Assembly (NCBI GenBank): GCA_016206815.1
Contig: JACQQT010000043.1
Span: 1 to 9,945 of the forward strand
Direction of reading: 5' to 3'
From: Candidatus Omnitrophota bacterium
GTDB taxonomy: Bacteria > Omnitrophota > Omnitrophia > Omnitrophales > Danuiimicrobiaceae
DNA: 9,945 nt
A model generated the notes under the pieces. It ran no database searches, had not been told where the DNA came from, and saw only the letters and a program-made list of their open reading frames with translations. A program made the translations under genes and the position numbers. This document shows positions 1 to 6,357 of this stretch, piece after piece. The stretch's first letter is position 1; each line of letters opens with the position of its first letter.

Positions 1-874
1 AGCCTTCGCCGCATGCCGAAACCAACTGCTTCACCGCGCCGGCGCGAACTTCACCGGCCGCAAAGACACCCGGAACGGAAGTTTCCAGCCGCTCGTTCGT
101 CTTCACGTATCCCTTTTCATCCAAATCCAGAAAACCTTTCACAAACTGCGTGGCCGGATCATGGCCGATAAACACAAAGACTCCGTCCGTCTTGAATTCT
201 TTTTCCTCGTTGGTTTTCACATTCTTGAGTTTTACTTTCTCAACTTTTTTATCTCCCAAAATAGCCGTGATCACCGTATCCCAGACGAAACCGATTTTGG
301 CGTTTTCTTTCGCACGGTCTTGAAGGATGGGGCTGGCGCGAAGTTGATCCCGTCGGTGAACTACGTTCAATTTCGTGACAAAGCGCGTCAGAAACAAGCC
401 TTCCTGCATGGCGGAATCACCGCCGCCCACCACGATAATTCCCTTGTTCTTAAAAAAAGCGCCGTCACAGGTCGCACAGTAGGAAACCCCTTTTCCCGTT
501 AATTCCCGCTCGCCCGGAACGCCAAGCGTCCGGAAAGAAGCGCCTGAAGCGATGATCACGGATTTTGCCTGATAGGTGGCTTTTGGAGTTTTAACGTGAA
601 ATTCATGGCCTGATTTTGTGATCGATTGAACTTCGTCGTACTGAACGTCGGTCCCATACCGCTTGGCCTGCTCTTCCATGCGCATCGAAATATCGGTTCC
701 CGTCACGCCTTCCGGAAAACCGGGGTAGTTTTCCACCATATCCGTCAATGCAATCTGCCCGCCCGGCGCTAATTTTTCGAAAAGGAGAGTTTTTAAATTT
801 GCGCGTGAGGCATAGATCGCCGCGGTCAAACCTGCACCGCCGCCGCCAATAATGAGCACATCATAAGAAGTCAT
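1..874 (-). CDS. trxB: Thioredoxin reductase, 3' end cut by window edge
   Basis: FAD/NADPH flavoenzyme that reduces thioredoxin in the cytoplasm. About 291 codons are visible; the family is usually 305-320 residues, so only the last C-terminal residues are missing. Reading from ATG at 874: an N-terminal FAD-binding Rossmann motif IIGGGGAGLTAA (residues 8-19), the redox-active CATC at residues 133-136 (YCATCDG), the NADPH-binding VVGGGDSA followed by HRRDQLRAS (the paired arginines that recognise the NADPH 2'-phosphate), and the late FAD-contact motif FAAGEVR just before the window edge. The order FAD-CxxC-NADPH-FAD is that of low-molecular-weight bacterial TrxB. The start is set by the conserved beta strand right after it (MTSYDVLIIGG). 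No good Shine-Dalgarno precedes it, and the 54-nt gap to the upstream BFN gene contains a hairpin repeat. It is probably the last or a late gene of the operon starting at 3221. Identity is firm. Confidence 0.95.
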   Translation of the reverse strand, partial: MTSYDVLIIGGGGAGLTAAIYASRANLKTLLFEKLAPGGQIALTDMVENYPGFPEGVTGTDISMRMEEQAKRYGTDVQYDEVQSITKSGHEFHVKTPKATYQAKSVIIASGASFRTLGVPGERELTGKGVSYCATCDGAFFKNKGIIVVGGGDSAMQEGLFLTRFVTKLNVVHRRDQLRASPILQDRAKENAKIGFVWDTVITAILGDKKVEKVKLKNVKTNEEKEFKTDGVFVFIGHDPATQFVKGFLDLDEKGYVKTNERLETSVPGVFAAGEVRAGAVKQLVSACGEG

Positions 875-890
875 ATGTAACCAATAAGAA

Positions 891-918
891 TGTCATTCCC
901 GCGCAAGCGGGGGTGACA
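891..918. repeat. Short inverted repeat (TGTCA..TGACA) between BFN gene and trxB
   Basis: A 28-bp near-perfect palindrome: TGTCA-TT-CCCGC, loop GCAA, GCGGG-GG-TGACA. The outer TGTCA/TGACA and inner CCCGC/GCGGG arms match the ends and core hairpin of the longer repeat at 5981-6046, so this looks like a minimal copy of the same dispersed family. It fills over half of the 54-nt gap between two genes of one operon. There is no T-tract on either side, so it is not an obvious intrinsic terminator; it may affect mRNA stability or be neutral. Confidence 0.8.
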
Positions 919-928
919 AGGTTTGGGT

Positions 929-1333
929 TTAAAACTCGTTGACGCCCGCTTCGTCCATCACTTCTTTGGCCACGTAAATCGGGGAGCCGGCCCTGAGAGC
1001 CAGCGCCACGCTGTCGGACGGGCGCGCATCTACTTTGATTTCACCGGAACCGTTGCGGACCAAAATCAACTTGGCATGGAACGTGTTGTTCTCGAGCCGG
1101 TCGATGTGGATGGCCTTCAATCGAGCGCCCAATTCTTCGATCGATTTCAACAAAAGATCGTGCGTGAGCGGCCTCGGCGGTTCAATGCCGCTCAATTTAA
1201 GCTTGATGGCATTGACTTCGGAAATCCCGATCACCACCGGAAGGTAACGCGATCCTTCACGTTCTTTAAGAACGATTACCTGTTCACTCCGGTTTTCGTC
1301 AATTTTGATTTTACTCAGTACCAGTTCGATCAT
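929..1333 (-). CDS. Bifunctional nuclease (BFN/DUF151) family protein
   Basis: A 134-residue protein of the BFN (DUF151) family. Family members include plant BFN proteins reported to have RNase and DNase activity and many uncharacterised bacterial proteins often found near redox or central-metabolism genes; the bacterial role is not settled. The sequence carries the family pattern across its length: LKEREGSRYLPVVIGISE at residues 23-40, the PRPLTHDLL segment after it, and the hallmark DARPSDSVALALR near residue 101. The length equals the core domain alone, without the C-terminal UvrB/UvrC-like extension some homologues have. The ATG at 1333 is preceded by GGAGAG about 10 nt upstream. It lies 23 nt after the coiled-coil gene and 54 nt before trxB, consistent with co-transcription. 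Family assignment is firm; nuclease activity here is only inferred. Confidence 0.9.
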   Translation of the reverse strand: MIELVLSKIKIDENRSEQVIVLKEREGSRYLPVVIGISEVNAIKLKLSGIEPPRPLTHDLLLKSIEELGARLKAIHIDRLENNTFHAKLILVRNGSGEIKVDARPSDSVALALRAGSPIYVAKEVMDEAGVNEF

Positions 1334-1356
1334 TCAGAAATTTCTCTCCGGAACCA

Positions 1357-2865
1357 TCAATCGATGGCGGGGTTTTCGGACACGGGGTCCTGACGAGACG
1401 AAATGCTTGGACCGCTGTTTTTCGGCGGCCGGATGAAACGGCTTTTTTCCTTCAGCTTTGCCTGCTCGATTAAATACTTCTGAGCCTGTTTTGATTTCAC
1501 GATTTCCTGCTCGGCAGCTTCCTGCTCCGCTAAAATTTGTTTCATTTCCTCTTCGCGGGCACGAATTTCAGTTTCCAAGGTTTGCTGCTTTTCAACCAAT
1601 GTTTTTAAGTGTGCCTCCTGTGCGGCCAACTCGGAGGCTGCTTTCATCCGCTTCTGAATGACTTCCTGCTGCTCCAGCTGCCCCACAAAATCCCGAATTT
1701 GCCTTTGGGCCTGCTCCAGCTGGGCGCCTAACTGCTGATTGCGGACCCGCAAACTTTCCAATTCTTCGCTTTGGCGGGCGCGCAAAAATTCGTTTTCTTT
1801 AATCACTTTGAAATAACTGGCGCTCCAATCGTTCGCTTTCCGTTTCCACTCATCCAACTCGGAAATCTGCGTCTGGTATCGGTCTTGAATCTCCACGCGA
1901 ATGCGTTCGGTTTCTTCTTTCAGTTGAACTGCATTGGCCTGGGCCTGGCTGAGCATCCTTTTCAAATCTTCGACCTCCGAACGGGCATCGGAAACCGCTT
2001 TCTGAGCTTCGCTTAACTCCGCCTGAAATTGACCGGCCTCGCTTTGTGCGCGCCGGGCCGCATTTTGCGACCGGGTATATTCGGCGCGAAAGTGTTCCAA
2101 TTGCGTTTTCAACTCCGCCAGCTGAGCTCGCGCAGATGAAACGGAAGCGGATTCAGCAATGTTCTGGCGCTTTAACAAATCGATATTCTGTTTTAGCTCC
2201 TCAATTTTCGAACGCAACGTTTTGTTCTCACCTTTCAATTGCGCGAGCACGCTTTCGAGTTCGTTGCGGCCGGAGCGAAGCTTTTCGATTTCGGAATTCT
2301 GAAAATTTTCCATCTCGGCACGGATGGATCGTTCCGTTTCTCCCAGCTTCGCGTGCAATATCTCGTTTTCTTTTTGAAGATCCTGGGTGAGTTCCCTGAG
2401 TTCTGCTTGTTCCCGGTTTGAAGCCGGATCCGGCGCCGGTAAAGGAAGTTCTTCCCGTATCGGTTCCAACGGGTGGATCGGTGCCTCAGGAGCCGGCGAA
2501 ACCGTACTCGCAAAATCGCCGTTCTGGGGCGCTCGTGTTCCTTCCAAAAAATAGGCTAAATTCGGCGGTTCGGGCCAAACGGCGCGGAAACATTTCCGTT
2601 TGCTGAACGTATCATTGGTCACCGAACAATTCACGTTGGCCTGCGCAAAGTAATCTCTAATTTTATCTGCAAGATCAAAAGGGAGATGATCCAACAGAAT
2701 GATCGGCGTGTTCTCAACCAGATCTCTCGCTTCTTCGATTGAGAGTGAAAAAATTTCGGCGAGTTTTTCAACCGCGCGATTCTTCGAAAACTCGTTCGGA
2801 GACTGATCTAAAATGACGGCCCATACAGAACTCGCTGAGGTTTTTATTTTTTTTCCTAACAACAT
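1357..2865 (-). CDS. Coiled-coil protein with N-terminal ribosomal L7/L12 C-terminal-like domain
   Basis: A 502-residue protein of unknown function, with no signal peptide or membrane segment, so probably cytoplasmic. Residues about 12-85 resemble the C-terminal domain of ribosomal protein L7/L12: the stretch KNRAVEKLAEIFSLSIEEAR, then DLVENTP, LPFDLADKIRDYF and NVNCSV follows the L7/L12 pattern of helix, EAKDLVExxP, helix and final strand. A proline-rich linker (about 98-147) leads to a long Glu/Gln/Lys/Ala-rich heptad region (about 150-475) typical of an extended coiled coil, then a basic, Ser/Pro-rich 28-residue tail. I chose ATG at 2865, two bases past the upstream stop, because a longer reading from 2976 would run 111 nt into the preceding gene and adds a segment (MACVWYFFARRYREG) that looks like out-of-frame translation. 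AAAGG lies 14 nt upstream. The coiled coil suggests a scaffold, but that is inference; similarity searches with the coil alone would be misleading. Confidence 0.85.
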   Translation of the reverse strand: MLLGKKIKTSASSVWAVILDQSPNEFSKNRAVEKLAEIFSLSIEEARDLVENTPIILLDHLPFDLADKIRDYFAQANVNCSVTNDTFSKRKCFRAVWPEPPNLAYFLEGTRAPQNGDFASTVSPAPEAPIHPLEPIREELPLPAPDPASNREQAELRELTQDLQKENEILHAKLGETERSIRAEMENFQNSEIEKLRSGRNELESVLAQLKGENKTLRSKIEELKQNIDLLKRQNIAESASVSSARAQLAELKTQLEHFRAEYTRSQNAARRAQSEAGQFQAELSEAQKAVSDARSEVEDLKRMLSQAQANAVQLKEETERIRVEIQDRYQTQISELDEWKRKANDWSASYFKVIKENEFLRARQSEELESLRVRNQQLGAQLEQAQRQIRDFVGQLEQQEVIQKRMKAASELAAQEAHLKTLVEKQQTLETEIRAREEEMKQILAEQEAAEQEIVKSKQAQKYLIEQAKLKEKSRFIRPPKNSGPSISSRQDPVSENPAID

Positions 2866-2867
2866 GG

Positions 2868-3221
2868 CTAGAGGGTTACCTTTCTTGCGATTTGATAAAT
2901 CACAGGCATTTCCCAGTATTCGTTGATCAATACCTTCACGATACCGGCGAGCGAAAAAATACCAAACGCAAGCCACGCCAACCTGAATACGACTTCCCCC
3001 ACCACCGGAACCACGGTCAGCAAAGCTGCGGCTACTTCTAAAAGAAAGATGATTAAAGCTTGACGGCCATGAAACTGCGCAAACTTATTATCCCGTTTTA
3101 AAAATAAGGGGACAAAACAAAGGATGGAAAGATAACCAATGGCTGCGAAAAATTTGCCTTCCGCGATAACTGGGTCTACCGTTTTCGGAACTTCGGAATC
3201 TTGCTTCGTGCTTGTATCCAT
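2868..3221 (-). CDS. DUF4870/Tic20-like small membrane protein
   Basis: A 117-residue integral membrane protein with a charged, soluble N-terminus (residues 1-22) and three hydrophobic segments (about 24-41, 53-72 and 75-98). The arrangement GYLSILCFVPLFLKRDNKF, then FAQFHGRQALIIF, and the ending EYWEMPVIYQIA matches the DUF4870/Tic20-like family, in which a F-x-x-FHxxQA motif sits before the second membrane helix and a short polar turn with a conserved Pro ends the last one. Bacterial members have no established function. It is the first gene after the promoter at 3240-3268, with only a short leader, and its stop is two bases from the next start, so translation of the two is probably coupled. 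The start at 3221 is the first in-frame ATG after that promoter; its ribosome-binding site (GTAGG) is weak and close. Confidence 0.85.
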   Translation of the reverse strand: MDTSTKQDSEVPKTVDPVIAEGKFFAAIGYLSILCFVPLFLKRDNKFAQFHGRQALIIFLLEVAAALLTVVPVVGEVVFRLAWLAFGIFSLAGIVKVLINEYWEMPVIYQIARKVTL

Positions 3222-3239
3222 AACCTACTGATAGGATTC

Positions 3240-3268
3240 ATTTTACATTGTGCCCTACCATGAGTCAA
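3240..3268 (-). promoter_or_regulatory. Sigma-70-type promoter for the DUF4870 / coiled-coil / BFN / trxB operon
   Basis: On the minus strand a -35 box TTGACT (3268-3263) is followed after exactly 17 nt by a -10 box TAAAAT (3245-3240). These match the TTGACA/TATAAT consensus at 5 of 6 positions each. Transcription would begin about 6-8 nt further on, giving a leader of only about 10-15 nt before the ATG at 3221. It lies in the 63-nt gap between the ferredoxin stop and this gene and separates the B12 locus from the left operon. I see no terminator hairpin in the gap, so read-through from the B12 operon is possible. Confidence 0.75.
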
Positions 3269-3284
3269 GGATAAAGCAAAGAAG

Positions 3285-3605
3285 TTATGAAAGGGAATAA
3301 AAAGTCCACTCCGGAATCGGTTTTCCTCCTATCAGATGCTCGTGAATAATCCGTTCCAGCTTCTCCGGCGTCACGTGGTGATACCAAACCCCTTCCGGAT
3401 AAACCAAAAGGATAGGCCCTCCCTGGCAGATCCCGAAACAATGGACCTGTGCGCGCCTGACCGATCTCTGATCTACTTTCAGTTCCTTCAACTTCGCTTT
3501 AAGCGCCTGATAAATCTCTTCAGATGCTCCCGGCGCACAGCGCGGCCCCGTACAGACCAACACATGCCGCGCATAAGGGGCTAGAGGCGGTGCTTTCTCT
3601 TCCAT
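3285..3605 (-). CDS. Thioredoxin-like [2Fe-2S] ferredoxin downstream of btuB
   Basis: A 106-residue cytoplasmic electron-carrier protein of the thioredoxin-fold [2Fe-2S] ferredoxin group (NuoE C-terminal-like). Four cysteines sit at residues 18, 23, 56 and 60: HVLVCTGPRC, then VHCFGICQGGP. The C-x4-C ... C-x3-C pattern binds a [2Fe-2S] cluster in NuoE and its relatives. It is followed by the typical ILLVYPEGVWYHHVTPEKLE and a final helix. I prefer ATG at 3605, with AAAGG just upstream and 16 nt after the btuB stop; an earlier ATG at 3650 would overlap the end of btuB and adds unconserved residues. It lies last in the B12 operon. Similar small ferredoxins are often found near cobalamin genes, and reducing cobalt or a corrinoid is a plausible role, but the partner is inferred from context only. 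Confidence 0.9.
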   Translation of the reverse strand: MEEKAPPLAPYARHVLVCTGPRCAPGASEEIYQALKAKLKELKVDQRSVRRAQVHCFGICQGGPILLVYPEGVWYHHVTPEKLERIIHEHLIGGKPIPEWTFYSLS

Positions 3606-3621
3606 AAAACCTTTCACGTTC

Positions 3622-5937
3622 TTAACTTCCAAATTCCCAGGTCGCCCCAAGAATAAATTCCCGCGGTGCGCCCGGATTTACGAACAAGTGGGTCCCGGCG
3701 GGCGTTATCGACGGATTGAAGCCGGCGAAGGCCGTTGCCGCGACCGCCCGTGAATAATAGATTCGATTGAATAAGTTGTTAATTTTAAAGTAAATTCGCT
3801 TTCCTTTCCACTCAAAAGACGTCATCAAATCAAAAATCAGATAGGGATCAATCGTCTCACCTGCAGCATCTAAAGAGGCCTGAGCCGCCGATTCGTGACT
3901 CTGGATGAATTGCCGGCCCGTGTACCGGCTGTCCAACCGAAAACGAAGCCCATCCCAGGGCGTTCCATATCGGAGGAGGGGCTTCACTTCTGCACCCAAC
4001 GTCAGCCGGTGACGAGGCACCAGACCGAGATCCTTTCCGTCAAACGGAACTCCGGACCCGCCGGTTTCACGGATATAGGCTTTCACCCACGTGTAGGATC
4101 CGTAAAGATCCAACTCCCGAACGGGCACCAGGTCAAGGCGTGTTTCAAGACCAACGCGCCTGCTCTTTCCCGCATTGATATTTTGTCCGAAAGGAGCCGT
4201 TGTGGTAATGGACGTGCTATCAAACAAAATTTCATCTTTCGTATCGATGAGAAACAAACTCGTTTTTCCCAAGATCGAATCCCGGTGACGAAACCGGCTT
4301 CCAATCTCGTAACTGTCAGTCTTCTCCGGATTAAGTTCTGTCGCAACAGCTGATGAGAAGGGCGCCACTTCGCTGATGGTCGGGACGCGAAAACCCTGGG
4401 AATAATTGGCAAACAGATCGAGAAACTTGAAAGGTTTTACGGTGAGCCCGGTTGAAAACGAGGAATTGCGCCAGCGCCGGCTCAAATCGTTTGCCGAGTT
4501 CAGTTGATCATCGGTCTTGAGCGTATGCCAGTCATGGCGCATGCCGGCATGAGCGATAACACGCTCGAAAATTTTGAGCCGCTCACGCCAAAACAACCCG
4601 AAAAATTCGGGTTTCGAAGTGCGCTCGGTTTCGCGCGGACTGGTTTCGACCACATTGCCTCGAAAAGCATCTTGTTCAACGTCATGCGCGGAAGCGTCGC
4701 GAAATTCCATCCCCACGTGGGTTTCGCTTTCCAATGCTTTCCATTGCTCCCGGTATCCCAGTTGCCAAATGAGATCCGTCGTTCGCGTACGGACCGTCAC
4801 TAAATCCGTGTCCGGGTTGAAAGCGCCGTCAATAAAAGTGCGGCTCGTGGTATAAAAATGAATCCAATTCATCCGCCAAGAAGTCAACAAAGACGCGATC
4901 AATCGCTGATCTAAAAATTTTTTGTCGGCGCTTAAGTGAATGATCGTGTTTCGAAAATCACGTCCATCCAATAAATTCTTGCTTTGTCCCTCGTCTGCGT
5001 AAAACTCCGGGATGGTCAGCGATCCCGGGTTTGAAAGTGCATCCCGGATATGCTTGATTCCCACTTCGAGTGATCCGCCATCGTCCGGAAGCTGGTAACC
5101 GGCTTTGGCATCCAGCGAGGTAATGCGCCATTCGCCATTGGAACGGAACCCGTCATTTAAGTCCCTCCCCATGTTGAAGTAATAAGTGAAAGCACCGCCC
5201 AAGGGCGTCAAGCGGTCCGAAAGCGTGCCGCTTGCGCCTTGATAAAATTTGATTCCTTTGAAGCTTGAAACTTCAGAACCTCCGAACAGATGGACTCGCT
5301 TCTTGCTGGGACGCCGGCTGGTCACGTGAACGATGCCGGCAAATGCACCGCTCCCGTACACCGGTGAGGCAGAGCCGCGTTCAATCTGAATCGTTTCGAT
5401 GTCGTAAGTGGGAATGAGGGGGTAGTTCACCGCAGCGCCGTCCAGTTCATTCACACGAACGCCGTCGACCAATACGACGACCTCGCTTCCCTCAGAAAAT
5501 CCGCGGAGACCGAATGTCGTATCAAGACCGTTGCCCACTTGATCGTAAAAAATCCCGCTTTCCAAATCCTGCACCGATTCCTGAAAGGTTCGAGCGCTGG
5601 ATCGCGCAAGCTCTTCACGACCCTTATAACTTATATTGGCGGGAAAATAGGAAACATTGGAGGGAATGTCGGAAAGACGGGTCCTGAAACTGGGAAGTCT
5701 TGAAGAGATGACTGTCACCGTATCGAGGGTCGGGATTTCACCTTCTTCGCTTTGAGAGTTTAGAAAAAAATCTGCGATGGTTGAGCTTAGTCTGCGTTCA
5801 GAGTCTTCTTCGGAGCTCGATGCTCCACTTAATTGCGATTCATTACTTTCGGCACCCCATACTACTCGTGAACTTCCAAACGACGTAAACAACCAAAGCA
5901 ATACCAAATACCAAAACCACAAAATGACCTGACTCAT
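3622..5937 (-). CDS. btuB: TonB-dependent outer-membrane receptor, probably for cobalamin (BtuB-like)
   Basis: A 771-residue outer-membrane receptor that imports its ligand using TonB/ExbBD energy. A signal peptide (residues 1-29, hydrophobic core VILWFWYLVLLWLF, cleavage after VVWGA) is followed by a Ser/Glu-rich spacer and a TonB box, TLDTVTVISSR (70-80). The plug domain (about 85-210) shows TFGLRGFSEGSEVVVLVDGV and IQIERGSASPVYGSGAFAG, both standard for the family; the rest is the 22-stranded barrel, with NYSQGFRVPTISE and a C-terminal strand GATWEF close to the end. Ligand specificity cannot be read from the receptor itself: cobalamin is inferred from the B12 riboswitch in its leader and the adjacent btuFCD. 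The start is well supported by AAAGGAG 9 nt upstream. Its ribosome-binding site partly lies in a hairpin (5947-5962) expected to respond to the riboswitch. Confidence 0.93.
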   Translation of the reverse strand: MSQVILWFWYLVLLWLFTSFGSSRVVWGAESNESQLSGASSSEEDSERRLSSTIADFFLNSQSEEGEIPTLDTVTVISSRLPSFRTRLSDIPSNVSYFPANISYKGREELARSSARTFQESVQDLESGIFYDQVGNGLDTTFGLRGFSEGSEVVVLVDGVRVNELDGAAVNYPLIPTYDIETIQIERGSASPVYGSGAFAGIVHVTSRRPSKKRVHLFGGSEVSSFKGIKFYQGASGTLSDRLTPLGGAFTYYFNMGRDLNDGFRSNGEWRITSLDAKAGYQLPDDGGSLEVGIKHIRDALSNPGSLTIPEFYADEGQSKNLLDGRDFRNTIIHLSADKKFLDQRLIASLLTSWRMNWIHFYTTSRTFIDGAFNPDTDLVTVRTRTTDLIWQLGYREQWKALESETHVGMEFRDASAHDVEQDAFRGNVVETSPRETERTSKPEFFGLFWRERLKIFERVIAHAGMRHDWHTLKTDDQLNSANDLSRRWRNSSFSTGLTVKPFKFLDLFANYSQGFRVPTISEVAPFSSAVATELNPEKTDSYEIGSRFRHRDSILGKTSLFLIDTKDEILFDSTSITTTAPFGQNINAGKSRRVGLETRLDLVPVRELDLYGSYTWVKAYIRETGGSGVPFDGKDLGLVPRHRLTLGAEVKPLLRYGTPWDGLRFRLDSRYTGRQFIQSHESAAQASLDAAGETIDPYLIFDLMTSFEWKGKRIYFKINNLFNRIYYSRAVAATAFAGFNPSITPAGTHLFVNPGAPREFILGATWEFGS

Positions 5938-5943
5938 GTGTTT

Positions 5944-5962
5944 CTCCTTTACCCGCGTAAAG
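5944..5962 (-). promoter_or_regulatory. btuB Shine-Dalgarno and overlapping hairpin (probable riboswitch P13/L13)
   Basis: On the minus strand CTTTAC-GCGG-GTAAAG (5962-5947) forms a 6-bp hairpin whose 3' arm contains AAAG of the Shine-Dalgarno AAAGGAG (5950-5944), nine bases before the btuB ATG. The loop region GCGGG is the reverse complement of CCCGC in the L5 loop of the aptamer (within 6301-6316). This is the L5-L13 kissing-loop arrangement known from cobalamin riboswitches that control translation: bound ligand would stabilise the kiss and the hairpin and hide the ribosome-binding site. The pairing was found by eye and not tested by folding. Confidence 0.7.
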
Positions 5963-5985
5963 TGACAGCGCGCAAAGCGCTGTCA
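5963..5985. repeat. Perfect 9-bp stem hairpin next to the 5981-6046 repeat
   Basis: TGACAGCGC (5963-5971), loop GCAAA, GCGCTGTCA (5977-5985). Its right arm shares TGTCA with the terminus of the adjoining repeat, so the two are probably one composite dispersed element. It has no T-tract on the minus strand and so is not a good terminator, although it lies between aptamer and ribosome-binding site. Confidence 0.75.
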
Positions 5986-6046
5986 TCCCCGAAATCTTTA
6001 ATCGGGGATCCATGGCTGCTGGATTCCCGCTTTCGCGGGAATGACA
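5981..6046. repeat. Dispersed palindromic repeat (CATCCCC../..GGGAATGACA type) in btuB leader
   Basis: A 66-bp element bounded by TGTCATCCCC and GGGAATGACA. It contains two hairpins: ATCCCCGA / TCGGGGAT (5985-5992 with 6002-6009) and ATTCCCGC / GCGGGAAT (6023-6030 with 6035-6042), the latter having a GAAA tetraloop on the minus strand. It belongs to the widespread short-repeat type whose conceptual translation gives the recognisable peptide SFPRKRESS. It shares its ends and core with the shorter copy at 891-918. It lies between the cobalamin aptamer and the SD hairpin of btuB. Confidence 0.85.
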
Positions 6047-6073
6047 AGATCGCTAAGCACTCGTGTCCGTTAA

Positions 6074-6350
6074 GTCTGAGACTGAGGTCTTCTGGCTTGT
6101 GGCGTAAGACTTTCCTACTCGCGATACCTTCCCGACTATCTATGCCATGAGATTGCTTCGCTTCGCTCGCAATGACAGTCGCATTTTGTGCAGTCCCTTC
6201 AGGGACGTCATTGCGAGGAGCCCGCCATGTTTCTTGGCAGGCGACGAAGCAATCCCAAACCATTTAGTCAGTGGCCTACAATCGCTTTCGTTCCACTTAC
6301 AGCTGCGGGGCAGCGGCGGCTTTTCACCGTTTTCCCTCGCTTTCTCAAAC
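6074..6350 (-). promoter_or_regulatory. Cobalamin riboswitch aptamer upstream of btuB, carrying a repeat insertion
   Basis: Read on the minus strand, all conserved blocks of a cobalamin aptamer occur in order. A closing stem GTTTGAGA (6350-6343) pairs with TCTCAGAC (6081-6074). Then come AGGGAA, CGGTGAAAAGCCG (the P4 arms), the P5/L5 region GCTGCCCCGCAGC-TGTAAGTGG, the CCACTG that pairs with AGTGG, GGGAAGG (within 6126-6134), and the B12-box core AAGCCAGAAGACCT (6098-6085). Between CCACTG and GGGAAGG lies a 108-bp palindromic element (6149-6256) in the loop of a stem TGACTA/TAGTCG. Without it the aptamer would be about 169 nt. Adenosyl- or aquo-cobalamin binding should repress btuB; the expression platform appears translational (hairpin over the SD at 5944-5962). 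The aptamer starts 7 nt past the btuD stop, and I found no convincing separate promoter. Confidence 0.9.
6149..6256. repeat. Palindromic MITE-like element inside the riboswitch
   Basis: Two inverted half-units. The first is the complement of GTCATTGCGAG..CGAAGCAATCTC (6149-6176); the second reads GTCATTGCGAGG..GACGAAGCAATCCC (6207-6256). The outer arms (GATTGCTTCG / CGAAGCAATC) and inner arms (CTCGCAATGAC / GTCATTGCGAG) let the RNA fold into one long hairpin. Between them is a small palindrome GTCCCTTCAGGGAC (6193-6206). There is no ORF that could be a transposase, so it would be non-autonomous. The flanks share ATGG on both sides as a possible, weak target duplication. Confidence 0.85.
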
Positions 6351-6357
6351 GCTTCTG

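Noticed and set aside
161..502. 113-codon plus-strand reading frame
   Set aside because: It lies entirely opposite trxB, whose CATC and NADPH motifs are read on the minus strand.
923..1393. 156-codon plus-strand reading frame opposite the BFN gene
   Set aside because: The minus-strand protein here matches the BFN/DUF151 family end to end; the plus-strand frame has no recognisable features and is its shadow.
2866..2976. Upstream extension of the coiled-coil gene to an ATG at 2976
   Set aside because: It overlaps the DUF4870 gene by 109 nt and gives residues that do not fit the domain; the ATG at 2865, two bases past the preceding stop, is better.
3606..3650. Earlier ATG at 3650 for the ferredoxin
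   Set aside because: It would overlap the end of btuB and add residues not typical of the family; the ATG at 3605 has AAAGG just upstream.
6023..6042. GC-rich hairpin ATTCCCGC/GCGGGAAT as a rho-independent terminator for the riboswitch
   Set aside because: No T-tract follows it on the minus strand, and the hairpin belongs to a dispersed repeat; a translational expression platform at 5944-5962 fits better.
6149..6256. The repeat copies considered as a CRISPR array
   Set aside because: They are inverted pairs with unequal centres, not regularly spaced direct repeats, and there is no cas gene.
5949..6263. 104-codon minus-strand reading frame across the btuB leader
   Set aside because: It is a translation of the repeats and the riboswitch (peptides such as VIASEAKQS and SFPRKRESS are typical repeat artefacts), so it is not a gene.
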